The translations under genes were made by a program, and so were the position numbers. From Deinococcus multiflagellatus (GTDB lineage: Bacteria; Deinococcota; Deinococci; Deinococcales; Deinococcaceae), in NCBI RefSeq assembly GCF_020166415.1, contig NZ_JAIQXV010000002.1, positions 310,001 through 374,000 of the forward strand: a DNA stretch of 64,000 bases, given 5' to 3'. Shown here in pieces: positions 45,176 through 56,360 of the stretch (the first letter of the stretch is position 1; every line of letters starts with the position of its first letter). Under the pieces are notes generated by a model. It ran no database searches. It was not told the DNA's origin and saw nothing but the letters and a program-made list of their open reading frames with translations.

Positions 45176-46582
<1,407 letters not shown>

Positions 46583-46615
46583 GAGGTCTCCTTGGGAGAG
46601 GCTAACAAGAGGGAC

Positions 46616-46960
46616 TTATGGGCTTCCGGGCGTATACGTGCCGCTGTCTGGCGTCTTTTCCAAGACTTCCTTGAGCCCCATCAGAGTGACTGGCGCCCGG
46701 AATTGTTCTTCAACACTCAGGCGGTAGCGGAAACCTTGCTCGTGGGTGTAGCCGCTGATTCTTCCGTCTGGAAAAAGGCTCCAGGTGGCAGCGCTGCCCC
46801 GTTTCACGATCAGGCAGATGTCGTTGCGACCCGCGTCACACAGAACCGTGTTGGGCGCCACTTGATACTCCACCACTGTGGTTGGCGCCCGAAAGAGGTT
46901 GCAACTGCTCATCACAGGGGCACCCAGCACCGCTGCCAGCAAAAGACGCCGTCTGTTCAT
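46616..46960 (-). CDS. DUF4377-type lipoprotein between sufC and sufB
   Basis: Protein of 114 residues. MNRRRLLLAAVLGAPVMSSC is a lipoprotein signal (lipobox MSSC, Cys 20). The mature part reads V-x-x-NTVLCDAGRNDICLIVK, then W-x-LFPDGRISGYTHEQGFRYRLSVEE and LKEVLEKTP. This follows the DUF4377 pattern (V-x-P-x-x-x-x-C-x-G-x-x-x-x-x-CL, GF-x-YE-x-G-Y-x-Y-x-L, L-x-E-V-x-x-KT), found in envelope proteins of unknown role. It starts 4 bases after the sufC stop, so it is in the operon although it is exported. Confidence 0.75.
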   Translation of the reverse strand: MNRRRLLLAAVLGAPVMSSCNLFRAPTTVVEYQVAPNTVLCDAGRNDICLIVKRGSAATWSLFPDGRISGYTHEQGFRYRLSVEEQFRAPVTLMGLKEVLEKTPDSGTYTPGSP

Positions 46961-46964
46961 CGCT

Positions 46965-47720
<756 letters not shown>

Positions 47721-47750
47721 GAGGCTCCTTCGGGAATCACTGGATTTTGT

Positions 47751-47765
47751 TAGGAATGATTCCTA
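47751..47765. promoter_or_regulatory. 7-1-7 palindrome, candidate Fur-family operator of suf
   Basis: TAGGAATGATTCCTA is a perfect palindrome with seven-base arms around one base, the geometry of Fur/PerR-family boxes. It lies between the probable suf -10 box and the sufC start, where binding would block transcription. Iron- or peroxide-responsive control of suf is common in bacteria. The exact regulator is inferred. Confidence 0.6.
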
Positions 47766-47776
47766 CTTACCGTGTT

Positions 47777-47782
47777 ATTTTA
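47777..47782 (-). promoter_or_regulatory. Probable -10 box (TAAAAT) of the suf operon
   Basis: On the minus strand TAAAAT lies just upstream of the 7-1-7 palindrome, in an AT-rich patch between divergent sufC and coaX. The -35 box is not clear. Confidence 0.45.
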
Positions 47783-47858
47783 CCCGCCCAGGCCCCTAAA
47801 GTCGAGTGAAGTGCTGGGGATTGCCGGGCCGCTGCCGCAGGGCTTTCCAGGCGCGCCG

Positions 47859-47864
47859 TACAAT
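47859..47864 (+). promoter_or_regulatory. -10 element (TACAAT) of leaderless coaX
   Basis: TACAAT ends 7 bases before GTG 47872, selecting it over the ATG at 47806, which lies upstream of the promoter. Confidence 0.6.
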
Positions 47865-47871
47865 GCCGGGC

Positions 47872-48648
47872 GTGCCTGCTTTTCCCCTCCTGGCCGTGGA
47901 CATTGGCAACACCAGCACTGTGCTGGGCCTGGCCGATGAAACGCTCACCCTGACCCACACCTGGCGGGTGCGCACCAACCGCGACATGCTGCCCGATGAT
48001 CTGGCGCTGCAACTTCAGGGGCTGTTCTCGCTGGCTGGCGCGGCGCCCCCCCACGCCGCTGTGCTGAGCAGCGTGGCGCCGCCCGTGGGGCAGAACCTCG
48101 CGCTGGCCCTGCAGCGCCACTTCGGCATTCAGCCCTTCGAGGTGAGTGCCACCAACCTGCCCGACGTGCAGGTGGAACTGGACATTCCCGACGCGGTGGG
48201 CGCCGACCGCCTGTGCAACCTGTTCGGGGCGGAAAAGTACCTTCGGCAGCACGAATACGCCGTGGTGGTGGACTTTGGCACCTCCACGAACTTTGACGTG
48301 ATCGGCCGGGGCCGCCGCTTTATCGGCGGGGTGCTGGCCACTGGCGCGCAGGTCAGCGCCGACGCCCTGTTCGCCCGCGCCGCCAAGCTGCCGCGCATTG
48401 CCCTGGAAGCGCCAAAGAGTGCCATTGGCAAGAACACCACCCACGCCCTGCAGTCGGGGCTGGTCTACGGCTACGCCGAGATGGTGGACGGCCTGCTGCG
48501 CCGCATCCGCGCCGAACTGCCCGGCCCCGCTGTGGCCGTGGCCACCGGCGGCTTCGCCCGCACCGTAGAAGGCCTGTGCCGCGAAATCGACCACTACGAC
48601 GACACGCTGACCCTGCGCGGTCTGGTGGAACTCTGGGCCAGTCGGTAG
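47872..48648 (+). CDS. coaX: Type III pantothenate kinase
   Basis: Protein of 258 residues, first step of coenzyme A synthesis. LLAVDIGNTSTVLGL (phosphate 1), a central VGADRLCNLFGA, VVDFGTSTNFDVIG (phosphate 2, with the catalytic Asp in the preceding D-x-x-x-ADR-type segment), GGVLATGAQVSADALFARAAKLP and VAVATGGFA (adenosine) define the ASKHA-fold CoaX. Length fits the family. Divergent from sufC with 151 bases between the starts. A large palindrome separates it from the convergent dehydrogenase gene. Confidence 0.95.
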   Translation: MPAFPLLAVDIGNTSTVLGLADETLTLTHTWRVRTNRDMLPDDLALQLQGLFSLAGAAPPHAAVLSSVAPPVGQNLALALQRHFGIQPFEVSATNLPDVQVELDIPDAVGADRLCNLFGAEKYLRQHEYAVVVDFGTSTNFDVIGRGRRFIGGVLATGAQVSADALFARAAKLPRIALEAPKSAIGKNTTHALQSGLVYGYAEMVDGLLRRIRAELPGPAVAVATGGFARTVEGLCREIDHYDDTLTLRGLVELWASR

Positions 48649-48712
48649 GCGCGCCTGGGAGGTGCGGAAGGCGGCGTCCTGGCCCCCGTCGGGTCAGTCA
48701 AGCAGTCTCAAA

Positions 48713-48769
48713 GTCGAGGCGTCGAGAAGATCAGGGGTGCTCGACCCCCTGACCTCTCGACGCCTCGAC
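48713..48769. repeat. GTCGAG-word palindrome between coaX and adh
   Basis: GTCGAGGCGTCGAGA (48713-48727) pairs perfectly over 15 bp with 48755-48769. Inside it TCAGGGG pairs with CCCCTGA. It lies between convergent genes and can act as a bidirectional terminator. The word also occurs in the nuoH-nuoI spacer. Confidence 0.75.
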
Positions 48770-48827
48770 CCTCAACCCTGGCCCCCAGGCCCCCCTCCAT
48801 CACCCATCCACCATCCCCCGTCACCCC

Positions 48828-50006
48828 CTACGCCCAGGGATTCAGCACCACCTTGATACAGCCGCCCTGCTTGTCGCGGAAGGTCTTGTACAGGTCCGGG
48901 GCCTGATCCAGCGAGGCGCGGTGGGTAATGACGAAGCTGGGGTCAATCTGGCGCGCTTCAATGCGGGCCAGCAGCGGCAGCACGTAGCGGTGCGTGTGGG
49001 TCTGGCCCATCTTGAAGGTCAGGCCCTTGGCGAAGGCGGCGCCCATCGGCACCTTGTCAATCAGGCCGCCGTACACGCCGGGCATGCTGACCGTGCCGCC
49101 CTTGGCACAACTCAGCAGCGCCCAGCGCAGCGCCGTGATGCGGTCAAAGGTCAGGCGCAGGCGCTGCTTGGCTGTGTCGACCAGGGCGCCAGGGCCGTGC
49201 CCGTGGGCCTCCATGCCCACCGCGTCAATCACGTGGTCGGGGCCGCGCCCGCCCGTGGCTTCACGCAGGGCCACCAGCACGTCATCCTGCTCGTAGTTGA
49301 TGGTCTGGCAGCCAGCGGCCTCGGCCATCGCCAGGCGCTCGGGCACGCGGTCAATCACGATGACGTGGGCGGCCCCCAGCAGCTGCGCGCTGCGTGCGGC
49401 AAACTGCCCCACGGGGCCGGCGCCAAACACGGCCACCACGTCGCGCCCCGGGATAATCCCGCACTGCTCGGCGGCCTGGTAGCCGGTGGGGAAGATGTCC
49501 GTCAGGAACAGCACCTGCTCGTCGCTCAGGTCGGTTTCGATCTTGTGTGGGTTCACGTCTGCAAACGGCACCCGCACGTATTGCGCCTGTCCGCCCGCGT
49601 AGCCGCCGTACATGTGCGAGTACCCAAACAGGCCCCCGCCGCTGACCCCGCCATACATGGCTTCGGTCATGCGGTGGTTGGGGTTGGAGTTGTCGCAGGC
49701 GCTGAACAGCCCGCGCCGGCACGGGTCGCACACCCCGCAGGCAATGTTGAAGGGCACCACCACGCGGTCGCCCACCTTGAGTTTCTTCACCTCGCGGCCG
49801 ACCTCGACGACTTCGCCCATGAACTCGTGGCCCAGGATGTCGCCCTTTTCCATGCTGGGAATAAAACCGTCCAGCAGGTGCAGGTCCGAGCCGCAGATGG
49901 CCGTGGAGGTGATCTTGACGATGGCGTCGGTGGGCAGCAGCAGTGTGGGGTCCGGCACCGTCTCGACGCCAATCTTGTTCGTGCCCTGCCAGACAATGGC
50001 TTTCAC
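48828..50006 (-). CDS. Zinc-dependent alcohol dehydrogenase, formaldehyde-dehydrogenase-like
   Basis: Protein of 392 residues, medium-chain dehydrogenase. The catalytic zinc ligands are in ICGSDLH and GHEFMGEV; the structural zinc ligands are the four-Cys lobe in [17 protein letters not shown]. The NAD site is [12 protein letters not shown]. The long insert around [27 protein letters not shown] and [15 protein letters not shown] are typical of the glutathione-independent formaldehyde/alcohol dehydrogenase branch. The substrate is not certain. GGAGGTCC precedes the ATG. It probably belongs with the SRPBCC and SDR genes upstream on the same strand. Confidence 0.9.
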   Translation of the reverse strand: MKAIVWQGTNKIGVETVPDPTLLLPTDAIVKITSTAICGSDLHLLDGFIPSMEKGDILGHEFMGEVVEVGREVKKLKVGDRVVVPFNIACGVCDPCRRGLFSACDNSNPNHRMTEAMYGGVSGGGLFGYSHMYGGYAGGQAQYVRVPFADVNPHKIETDLSDEQVLFLTDIFPTGYQAAEQCGIIPGRDVVAVFGAGPVGQFAARSAQLLGAAHVIVIDRVPERLAMAEAAGCQTINYEQDDVLVALREATGGRGPDHVIDAVGMEAHGHGPGALVDTAKQRLRLTFDRITALRWALLSCAKGGTVSMPGVYGGLIDKVPMGAAFAKGLTFKMGQTHTHRYVLPLLARIEARQIDPSFVITHRASLDQAPDLYKTFRDKQGGCIKVVLNPWA

Positions 50007-50130
50007 ATGGACCTCCGGTGAGCTTCAAGCGAGCCCGAGTGAAACGAGAAGGAGAAAAGGCTGCGCTGCGGCGATGCAGGCACCTGGGGGTGGGTTGTCC
50101 CCCGGACGCTGGAAGCAGAGCGGCGCCGCC

Positions 50131-50874
50131 TCATGCCTCGCCGCCCTTGGCGGCGCGGCCGCTCGTCTGTCCTTCGGTGGTGGGCGCGTGCCCCGTTTCC
50201 TGTTCCCGTTTGAAGCGCATCAGGTCGCTGCGCAGCTGCTGGGCGGGTTCCTCGCCGGTCAGGCGGGCCACGATGGCCCCGGCGGTGCCGGCGGGGGGCC
50301 GGTAGGCCAGGCGCACCACGACTTCGGTGCCGCGGTTGCCCGGGGCGGGCCGGAACAGCACCTCGCCGTGGTTTTCGACGGCCGCGCCCGGCAGGGACTG
50401 CCACGCGATGCGGCGGCCCGGCTCGTCGGCGGTGATCTCGGCGTCCCAGCTCACCTCGCCCGTGGGGGCCTTGACCGTCCAGCGGGACCGCTTCTCGTCC
50501 AGCACCTCCACGCGCTGCAGGTGCGTCATGAGCTGCGGCAGGTTCTCCAGCTGCCGCCAGATGGCGTACAGCTCGGCGGCCGGGCGGCCAACCGTCACGG
50601 CGTCGCCCACCAGCACCTCGCCGTCCTGGCTCTGGCGGATTTTCAGGGCGGTGGCAATGGGGTTGCGGCCGGTGGCGGCCATCGCCGCCAGACCCGCGCC
50701 CACGGTGCCCAGCACCAGCTTTTGCAGCGGGCGGGCGCTGCGCAGGCCCGCGCCCATCAGGGCCACGCCTACGCTGCCCACCACGGACCGTTCCAGGGGG
50801 GGCATGTGGGCGCCGGTGCTGGGGGCGTCGGCGGGCGGGGCATCGGTCGTTCGGGCTTGATCGTCCTGTGTCAT
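50131..50874 (-). CDS. SRPBCC (polyketide cyclase/START-like) family protein
   Basis: Protein of 247 residues. An N-terminal Pro/Ala-rich segment and a Gly/Ala-rich hydrophobic stretch (RSVVGSVGVALMGAG ... LVLGTVGAGLAAMAA, about residues 28-67) suggest membrane association. The SRPBCC domain follows (about 85-225): VTVGRPAAELYAIWRQLENLPQLMTHLQRVEVLD, then VSWDAEITADEPGRRIAWQSL and GEVLFRPAPGNRGTEVVVRL. Such proteins bind hydrophobic ligands; here none can be named. GGAGG lies 4-8 bases before the ATG. Confidence 0.85.
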   Translation of the reverse strand: MTQDDQARTTDAPPADAPSTGAHMPPLERSVVGSVGVALMGAGLRSARPLQKLVLGTVGAGLAAMAATGRNPIATALKIRQSQDGEVLVGDAVTVGRPAAELYAIWRQLENLPQLMTHLQRVEVLDEKRSRWTVKAPTGEVSWDAEITADEPGRRIAWQSLPGAAVENHGEVLFRPAPGNRGTEVVVRLAYRPPAGTAGAIVARLTGEEPAQQLRSDLMRFKREQETGHAPTTEGQTSGRAAKGGEA

Positions 50875-51029
50875 GGCGCCTCCTGCGGGCTGTGGGCCCT
50901 GTCGGTGTGGGCAGTCAACCGGGCGCGCTGGGCCCGAAGTGCGCCCCGCCTTACTGTGTGACTGGCAGGTAAAGAGGGCGGGCCGTTTTGGGCGCCTTTA
51001 TGACAGCGGGGTCAAGAAGAGGCCGCTCA

Positions 51030-52046
51030 TCAGTTCAGATCGGTGCCCGCCCCGTGCGAGCCGCGCTGGTTAAATTCCTCTTCGGCCCCGCGCTTGATGG
51101 GGTTGGCGCGGGTCAGGGCACTTTCCACCGCGCGGCCTTCCACCATGCCGTCGCTGGACCCCGGGCCCGGCAGCGCCCGGTGGCCCAGCCGCAGCAGGTC
51201 GGCGGTCAGCTGCGGGGCCAGGGCCTGGGCGGTGCGCAGCAGCAGGGCCGGGCCGCCGATCATGGCCTCCACGTCCCCGCGCACCAGGGCGTTCACAATG
51301 CGCCGCGCGGCCTCGTGGGCGTCCAGCGACAGCAGCGGCGAGGCCGCGAGGTTGGCAAACAGAGCGTACTCCTTGGTGTACTGCCCCTTGACGGGGGCGT
51401 GCATGGGGCTGCCGGTGCGCATCAGGCCGGGCAACACCGTGGTCACCGACACCCCTTCAGGCGCGAGTTCGGCGCGCAGCGCCTGCCCCAGCCCGGCCGA
51501 GGCGAATTTGCTCATCACGTAGGGCGTGAGGTGCGGAATCGCCACCTTGCCCCCCAGCGAGGACACGATCAGCACCCGGCCGCCGCCGCGCAGGTGGGGC
51601 AGTGCCGCGCGGATCAGGCGCAGCGGCCCAAAGGCGTTGACCTCCATGGCGGTGCGGAAATCTTCTTCGGTGGCGTTGGCCACCGGCCCCAGTTGAATAA
51701 TGCCGGCGTTGTTCACCAGCACGTCCAGGCGCCCGTGGGCCTGCACGGTGGCCTGTACCGCCCGCGCGGCGTCCTCGGGCACCGCCACGTTGCCCGTGAC
51801 AGTGCTCACGCGGTCGCCGGCGTTCAGGCGCGCCTGGGCCCTTTTCAGGTCGGCCTCGGTGCGGGCCATCAGGGTCACGCGGGCGCCCCGGTTCAGGAAT
51901 TCCTGGGCCAGCGCCAGCCCCAGCCCGCGAGAGCCGCCCGTGATCAACACGGCCTTGCCACTCAGGTCGTAGGGGGCTTTCAGGGCGCGCCGCGCGGCGA
52001 GGGCACCTGCGGCCCCCAGCACCAGCAGTCGTTTCGGGATTCGCAT
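51030..52046 (-). CDS. Short-chain dehydrogenase/reductase
   Basis: Protein of 338 residues. A short N-terminal hydrophobic segment ([16 protein letters not shown]) precedes the Rossmann fold: cofactor motif [12 protein letters not shown] (about residues 42-53), NNAG near 120, catalytic Ser in [12 protein letters not shown] and the Y-x-x-x-K pair in [11 protein letters not shown]. About 90 extra C-terminal residues after the core fit the DltE/oxidoreductase subgroup. Start ATG 52046 is chosen because the upstream frame crosses a dispersed repeat; CACAAT lies 6 bases before it. Followed on the same strand by the SRPBCC and dehydrogenase genes. Confidence 0.88.
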   Translation of the reverse strand: MRIPKRLLVLGAAGALAARRALKAPYDLSGKAVLITGGSRGLGLALAQEFLNRGARVTLMARTEADLKRAQARLNAGDRVSTVTGNVAVPEDAARAVQATVQAHGRLDVLVNNAGIIQLGPVANATEEDFRTAMEVNAFGPLRLIRAALPHLRGGGRVLIVSSLGGKVAIPHLTPYVMSKFASAGLGQALRAELAPEGVSVTTVLPGLMRTGSPMHAPVKGQYTKEYALFANLAASPLLSLDAHEAARRIVNALVRGDVEAMIGGPALLLRTAQALAPQLTADLLRLGHRALPGPGSSDGMVEGRAVESALTRANPIKRGAEEEFNQRGSHGAGTDLN

Positions 52047-52167
52047 AGGGGCATTGTGTGGGCGCGTGGCCCCCACCAAGCCCAAGCATGAAGAGGACCG
52101 CAATGGGGCCAGAGAGGGTGAGGGTAGGGACGTGCGGGCTGGACCTGTGGGTCCCAAAGTGGGTCTC

Positions 52168-52304
52168 ATACGGATTCCGTCCATTTCCGTAACATCCAGG
52201 AAAGAACTGGATGTTCCTCCAATTCCCGGAAATCCGTATTTTTTCCCTCTCCCTCCGGTCGAAAAAATTCCGTCAGGTATGACGGAATTTTTCGGAAGCC
52301 GTAT
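52168..52304. repeat. 137-bp palindromic intergenic repeat, copy B
   Basis: It begins ATACGG and ends CCGTAT. It contains stem AACATCCAG/CTGGATGTT (52191-52199, 52207-52215) and a 13-bp perfect hairpin AAAAATTCCGTCA/TGACGGAATTTTT (52263-52275, 52280-52292). It closely matches 62647-62784 and partly 5190-5290. It fills most of the 52047-52343 gap. Confidence 0.85.
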
Positions 52305-52343
52305 CAAAGCGGGTGGTGCAGATGGGCCTGCTGGCTGCTTCCC

Positions 52344-53549
52344 TTACCCCCGCCCGAAGGCCACCCGGGCTTCCAGGCCGCCGCCCTGGGCCTCGTGCAG
52401 CGTGAGGTCGGCGCCGTTGGCGCGGGCCAGCCGGCGCGCCAGGGGCAGGCCCAGGCCGCGCCCGCTGGCCACGCGCGGGCGGTCATGGCCTGCCGCGAAC
52501 ACCGCCTCGCGCTGCTCGGGCGGCAGGCCCGGGCCCCGGTCCAGCACCCGGATCAGCGGGCCGCTGGTGTCGGTGGGCGCGCACAGCACCACCTGCACCG
52601 GCCCGGCCGAGTAGCGCAGGGCGTTTTCCACCAGGTTTTCCACCACCTGCCGCACCTGCGCGCTGTCCACGGTCCACATCACGGGCCCCGGGGGGCGGCG
52701 CACCCGCACCCGCTCGCTGTCCAGGCCCGCCAGCAGCGTGGCCAGATCGGTGGGCTGGGGCCGGGGGCTGATGTTCACGTACATGCCGTCCAGGCGCTCC
52801 AGTTCGGTGCGGGCCGCCAGAAAGGCCGCCTGCTCCTCAATGATGCGCAGCAGCTTTTCCCGGGCGCGCAGGTTGTCCTGGCCGCGCAGGGCGTCGGTGG
52901 CCAGCAGCAGGGCCTGCAGGGGCCGGCGCAGTTCGTGGGCGGCCATGCCCAGCGCCTCTTTGTGCTGGGCCTCGCGGGCGTGGCGGGCCTGCTGGGCCTG
53001 CCGCGCCGAGGTGAGGGCCCGGGCGATCAGCAGGGTGCTGATCAGACCCGTCAGGATGGCGGTCAGCACCACGCTCAGCTTGATCGCGTTCAGGGTGCGC
53101 AGCAGTTCGGCCCGCAACGCGTTCAGGCGGCTGTGGGCCGAGGCGTTCAGGGCCTGGGCAATGGCCAGCGCCTGGACCGTGTCGGCTGGGCGGCCCCGGC
53201 GCAGCAGGTCGCGCAGCTCCTCCATGCGGTACCCGGCGTCCGCCTCCAGGGTGGGCAGGTCCTGAAACTCCCGCTCCATGGCCGCGCGGGTGTCCAGGCT
53301 GGAGAGGGCCTGATCGCGCCGGTCGCGCACCTCTTCCGGGGTGGCGTGGGGATCGCGCTGCGCCAGGGCGTACAGGTGCACGCGGTTGAGCAGAGAGTCG
53401 TAGCTGTAGGCGGTCCAGGAGTTCGCCGGGTTGGCCAGGGTGCGCTGCGCCGGGGCAAAGGCCGCCAGCAGCAGGGCCGTGGACAGCACGCCCGGCAGCG
53501 CCGCGAGCAGCAGGTCGCGCCGCCCCAGCGCCGCCGGCCACAGCCGCAT
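52344..53549 (-). CDS. Membrane sensor histidine kinase
   Basis: Protein of 401 residues. Two membrane helices (about residues 13-33 and 155-180) bracket a periplasmic sensor domain of about 120 residues, mostly helical (VRDRRDQALSSLDTRAAMEREFQDL). HisKA follows with His205 in GMAAHELRRPLQALLLA, then HATPase with N box VVENLVENALRYS, G1 DRGPGLPPEQ and G2 GRGLGLPLARRLA. The start overlaps the stop of the upstream periplasmic SUOX-fold gene by one base (TGATG). No response regulator is encoded next to it. Confidence 0.88.
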   Translation of the reverse strand: MRLWPAALGRRDLLLAALPGVLSTALLLAAFAPAQRTLANPANSWTAYSYDSLLNRVHLYALAQRDPHATPEEVRDRRDQALSSLDTRAAMEREFQDLPTLEADAGYRMEELRDLLRRGRPADTVQALAIAQALNASAHSRLNALRAELLRTLNAIKLSVVLTAILTGLISTLLIARALTSARQAQQARHAREAQHKEALGMAAHELRRPLQALLLATDALRGQDNLRAREKLLRIIEEQAAFLAARTELERLDGMYVNISPRPQPTDLATLLAGLDSERVRVRRPPGPVMWTVDSAQVRQVVENLVENALRYSAGPVQVVLCAPTDTSGPLIRVLDRGPGLPPEQREAVFAAGHDRPRVASGRGLGLPLARRLARANGADLTLHEAQGGGLEARVAFGRG

Positions 53550-54088
53550 CAGCGCGGGCCGACGCTGCGCACGAACCACACCCACTGGCTGCCGTAGGGC
53601 CGGCGCGGAAACCGCAGGGGGTCCGGGGGAAACACGATCAAGAGCGGGCCTTTTTTCAGCGTGGGAATGGGCTTTCCGCCTGCCTCGTAGGCCACCATGA
53701 TGGGCGCCGTCATGTAGTCGCTGGCGGCAATGATCGCCACGAAGCCGTCCTCGGCGGTCACGCGCAGGTCGCGCCCGGCAAAGCCGCCCCGGCGCGCCAG
53801 GTCGCGCAGCGGCACCCCGCGGTACTCGAAGCTCTGGCCCAGTTGTGGCTGGGTGCTGTTGTAACGCGTGGCCGGCAGCGCGCGCAGCTGCGAGAGGGTC
53901 AGCGCTTCGGGGGTCTGGCCGCGCACGGTCAGCAGGGGCCGCTCGCCTGGGCGGGGGGCCGGCAGCGGGCCCACGGCGCTGCGTGCGGGGCCCACGTACG
54001 GAAAGGGCATGGGCGCGGGCGCCCCGACCGCCTGCGCGCCCATGCCCAGCAGGGCGGCACACAGCAGCAGCGGCAAAGCAGAACGCAC
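53549..54088 (-). CDS. Exported molybdopterin-oxidoreductase-fold (SUOX-like) protein
   Basis: Protein of 179 residues. The signal peptide is RSALPLLLCAALLGMGAQAVGA. The mature part shows LTVRGQTPEALTLSQLRALPA, FEYRGVPLRDLARRGG and VTAEDGFVAIIAASDY, then GSQWVWFVRSVGPR. This is the minimal oxidoreductase molybdopterin-binding fold seen in small periplasmic proteins, and it lacks the Cys that ligates molybdenum in SUOX/YedY. It is probably a binding rather than an enzymatic domain, and may supply the signal to the adjacent kinase (inference). GTG 54088 is chosen because TAGCAT ends 7 bases before it. Confidence 0.75.
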   Translation of the reverse strand: MRSALPLLLCAALLGMGAQAVGAPAPMPFPYVGPARSAVGPLPAPRPGERPLLTVRGQTPEALTLSQLRALPATRYNSTQPQLGQSFEYRGVPLRDLARRGGFAGRDLRVTAEDGFVAIIAASDYMTAPIMVAYEAGGKPIPTLKKGPLLIVFPPDPLRFPRRPYGSQWVWFVRSVGPR

Positions 54089-54095
54089 GCCGCCC

Positions 54096-54101
54096 ATGCT
54101 A
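54096..54101 (-). promoter_or_regulatory. -10 element (TAGCAT) for the SUOX-like/kinase operon
   Basis: Read on the minus strand, TAGCAT ends 7 bases before GTG 54088. It overlaps the ATG that would otherwise be called as start. Confidence 0.55.
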
Positions 54102-54186
54102 GCGGGGGGCGGGGCGCCCCTCAAGGGGGAAACGCCCCGCCGTCCCCTGGCGGGGGAAGGCCAGGGCGGTATGCTGCGGGGCGGAC

Positions 54187-55146
54187 ATGACCGCCCACAC
54201 TGCATCCCCCCCACCGCTGGTGTCCCTGGGCGACCTGACCTGGGACGTGCTGGCCAAACCCGACACTTTGCTGCTGCCCGGCGGCGACAGCACGGGCCGC
54301 ATTGAGCTGTCGGGCGGCGGCAGCGCCGCCAACCTCGCCGTCTGGGCCCAGCGTGCGGGTTACCCTGCGCGCTTTGTGGGCAAGATTGGCCGCGACCGCT
54401 TTGGCGAACTGGCCACCGCCGAACTGCGTGCCGAGGGCGTGGACGCCCACCTGACCCTGAGCGCCCAGCACCCCACCGGCGTGATTCTGGGCCTGATTGA
54501 CCGCCGGGGCCAGCGCGCCATGCTGACCGGCCAGGGCGCCGACTGGGAACTGCTGCCGGAAGAGGTGCCCACCAGTGCCCTGGCCGGCGCCGCGCACCTG
54601 CACCTGACCGCCTGGAGCCTGTTTCGCGACCCTCCCCAGGCAGCGGCGCTGCACGCAGCGGCGCTGGCGCGCGCGGGCGGCGCGACCCTCAGCCTGGACC
54701 CGGGCAGCTTTCAGATGATTCAGGGCATGGGGCGCGACAACTTCCTGCAGGTGCTGTCGGGCGTGCCCTTTGACATCCTGTTTCCCAACGATGACGAGGC
54801 CCGCGCCATGAGCGGCTGCCTGGACCGGGAGGACGCCATGACGTGGTTCCGCACCCAGTTCCCGCACGCCTTGATCGTGATGAAGCTGGACGACGAGGGC
54901 GTGCTGATTGAGGGCCCAGAGCAGCCGCGCGTGCAGGTGCCCGCCACCGAGGACCGTGCCATTGACGCCACGGGCGCCGGGGACGCCTTTGGGGGCGCGT
55001 TTCTGGCCGGCTGGCTGGCCCACCGCGACGCGGTGAAGGCCGCGCAGCTGGCGGTGCAGGTGGGCGGCTGGGTGGTGGCCCGCTTTGGCGCCCGCCCCCC
55101 GGCCGACGACGATCTGCGTGCCCGCCTGCGTGGAGGCCGCGCATGA
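54187..55146 (+). CDS. PfkB-family carbohydrate kinase
   Basis: Protein of 319 residues, ribokinase fold. The N-terminal [16 protein letters not shown] (about residues 43-58) binds the sugar and the second signature [16 protein letters not shown] (about 259-274) contains the catalytic Asp and anion hole. [10 protein letters not shown] is a typical central segment. The substrate (ribose, fructose, a nucleoside or a sugar acid) cannot be decided. TATGCT lies 11 bases before the ATG. The stop overlaps the mltG start (ATGA). Confidence 0.9.
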   Translation: MTAHTASPPPLVSLGDLTWDVLAKPDTLLLPGGDSTGRIELSGGGSAANLAVWAQRAGYPARFVGKIGRDRFGELATAELRAEGVDAHLTLSAQHPTGVILGLIDRRGQRAMLTGQGADWELLPEEVPTSALAGAAHLHLTAWSLFRDPPQAAALHAAALARAGGATLSLDPGSFQMIQGMGRDNFLQVLSGVPFDILFPNDDEARAMSGCLDREDAMTWFRTQFPHALIVMKLDDEGVLIEGPEQPRVQVPATEDRAIDATGAGDAFGGAFLAGWLAHRDAVKAAQLAVQVGGWVVARFGARPPADDDLRARLRGGRA

Positions 55147-56171
55147 CCCGGCTGAAACGGGCGGGGCCGCCCCTGTGGCTGCGGCTGGTGCTGGGCTTGC
55201 TGACCCTGCTGCTGCTGGGGGCTGGCGGCGCGGCGCTGTACGTGCGCAGCCTGCTGGCCCCGGCGGGGGGCGGCGCCTACACCCTGGAGGTGCAGCCCGG
55301 CGACACGCTGGCGGGGGTGGCGGCCCGGCTGCAGGAGAGGGGCATCGTGAAAAATGCCGACGCCCTGCGGCTGTACATGCGCCGCGAGGGCACCGCTGGC
55401 CGGTTGAAAGAGGGCCTGTACGACCTCAGTGGCCGCATGACGCTGGCCCAGGTGGCCGACAAGCTGGCCGGGCCCGCGCGCATTCCCACCGTCACCGTGA
55501 CCATCCCCGAAGGGCGGCGGGTGAAAGACCTGCCCGCCATTTTCCAGAAGGCTGGCTTTGACGGCGCGGCCCTGCGCGCGGCCCTGAACGACGTGGGCCT
55601 GTCGCGCCACGCGGGCAAGGCGCGTAACCTCGAAGGCTTCGTGTTTCCGGCCACCTACGAGTTCCGCCCGGAGGACAGCGCCCGCACCATCGTGCAGACG
55701 ATGGTGGCGCGCATGGAACAGGAATTTACCCCGGCCAATGTGGCCCGGGCCAAGGCGCTGGGCCTGAGCGTGCGCGACTGGGTGGTGCTGGCCAGCATGG
55801 TGCAGGCCGAGGCGGCGGGCGACGGCGAGATGCCCATTATTGCCGGGGTGTTCCTCAACCGCCTGAAGGTGCCCATGGCCCTGGGCAGCGACCCCACCGT
55901 GGCCTACGGCCTGGGCAAGGACCTGCCGGAACTGGACCGCCCGGCCGGGGATTTCAAGCGTGACACGCCCTACAACACCTATACCCGCGCCGGGCTGCCC
56001 GCCGGGCCCATCAACAACCCCGGGCAGGCGGCGCTGCTGGCGGTGCTGAACCCCCAGCGCACCCTGAAAGATGGCCGCGAGGCGCTGTACTTCCTGCATG
56101 GCCGGGACCGCAAGATTTACGTGAACCACTCGTTCGCGGAGCACAACCGCGATATCGCCCGCTACCGGTAG
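55143..56171 (+). CDS. mltG: Endolytic murein transglycosylase MltG
   Basis: Protein of 342 residues that cuts nascent peptidoglycan strands. One N-terminal membrane anchor (about residues 12-35) is followed by a LysM-like segment ([29 protein letters not shown]) and the YceG domain. The catalytic Glu (about residue 223) is in [16 protein letters not shown]; the family usually has E-x-E at this place and the first Glu is Gln here. [19 protein letters not shown] and [19 protein letters not shown] are diagnostic. Translationally coupled to the PfkB gene. Confidence 0.94.
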   Translation: MTRLKRAGPPLWLRLVLGLLTLLLLGAGGAALYVRSLLAPAGGGAYTLEVQPGDTLAGVAARLQERGIVKNADALRLYMRREGTAGRLKEGLYDLSGRMTLAQVADKLAGPARIPTVTVTIPEGRRVKDLPAIFQKAGFDGAALRAALNDVGLSRHAGKARNLEGFVFPATYEFRPEDSARTIVQTMVARMEQEFTPANVARAKALGLSVRDWVVLASMVQAEAAGDGEMPIIAGVFLNRLKVPMALGSDPTVAYGLGKDLPELDRPAGDFKRDTPYNTYTRAGLPAGPINNPGQAALLAVLNPQRTLKDGREALYFLHGRDRKIYVNHSFAEHNRDIARYR

Positions 56172-56177
56172 GCGGCC

Positions 56178-56360
56178 GTGACCCGGCGGGCCTTTTTAGA
56201 GGAGCGCAACGCCCTGTGGGCGCGGCTGCGCGCCCTGCCGCCGGGCACCCCCGAGTTTGAGCAGGTGCTGGCAGAGTTGAGCGCCCTGACCGGCTGGGAC
56301 CGTACGCGGCTGCTCGCTGGTCTGGGTCTGCGCCCGGAGGAGGTGCCTGGTGGGCGCTGA
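56178..56360 (+). CDS. Small protein, function unknown
   Basis: Protein of 60 residues starting at GTG 6 bases after the mltG stop. It is charged and helical (RRAFLEERNALWARLRALPPG, EFEQVLAELSALTGWDRTRLLAGLGL). The end resembles a small helix-turn-helix-like bundle. It overlaps the next gene by 11 bases, as expected of a real co-translated gene. No family recognised. Confidence 0.55.
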   Translation: MTRRAFLEERNALWARLRALPPGTPEFEQVLAELSALTGWDRTRLLAGLGLRPEEVPGGR

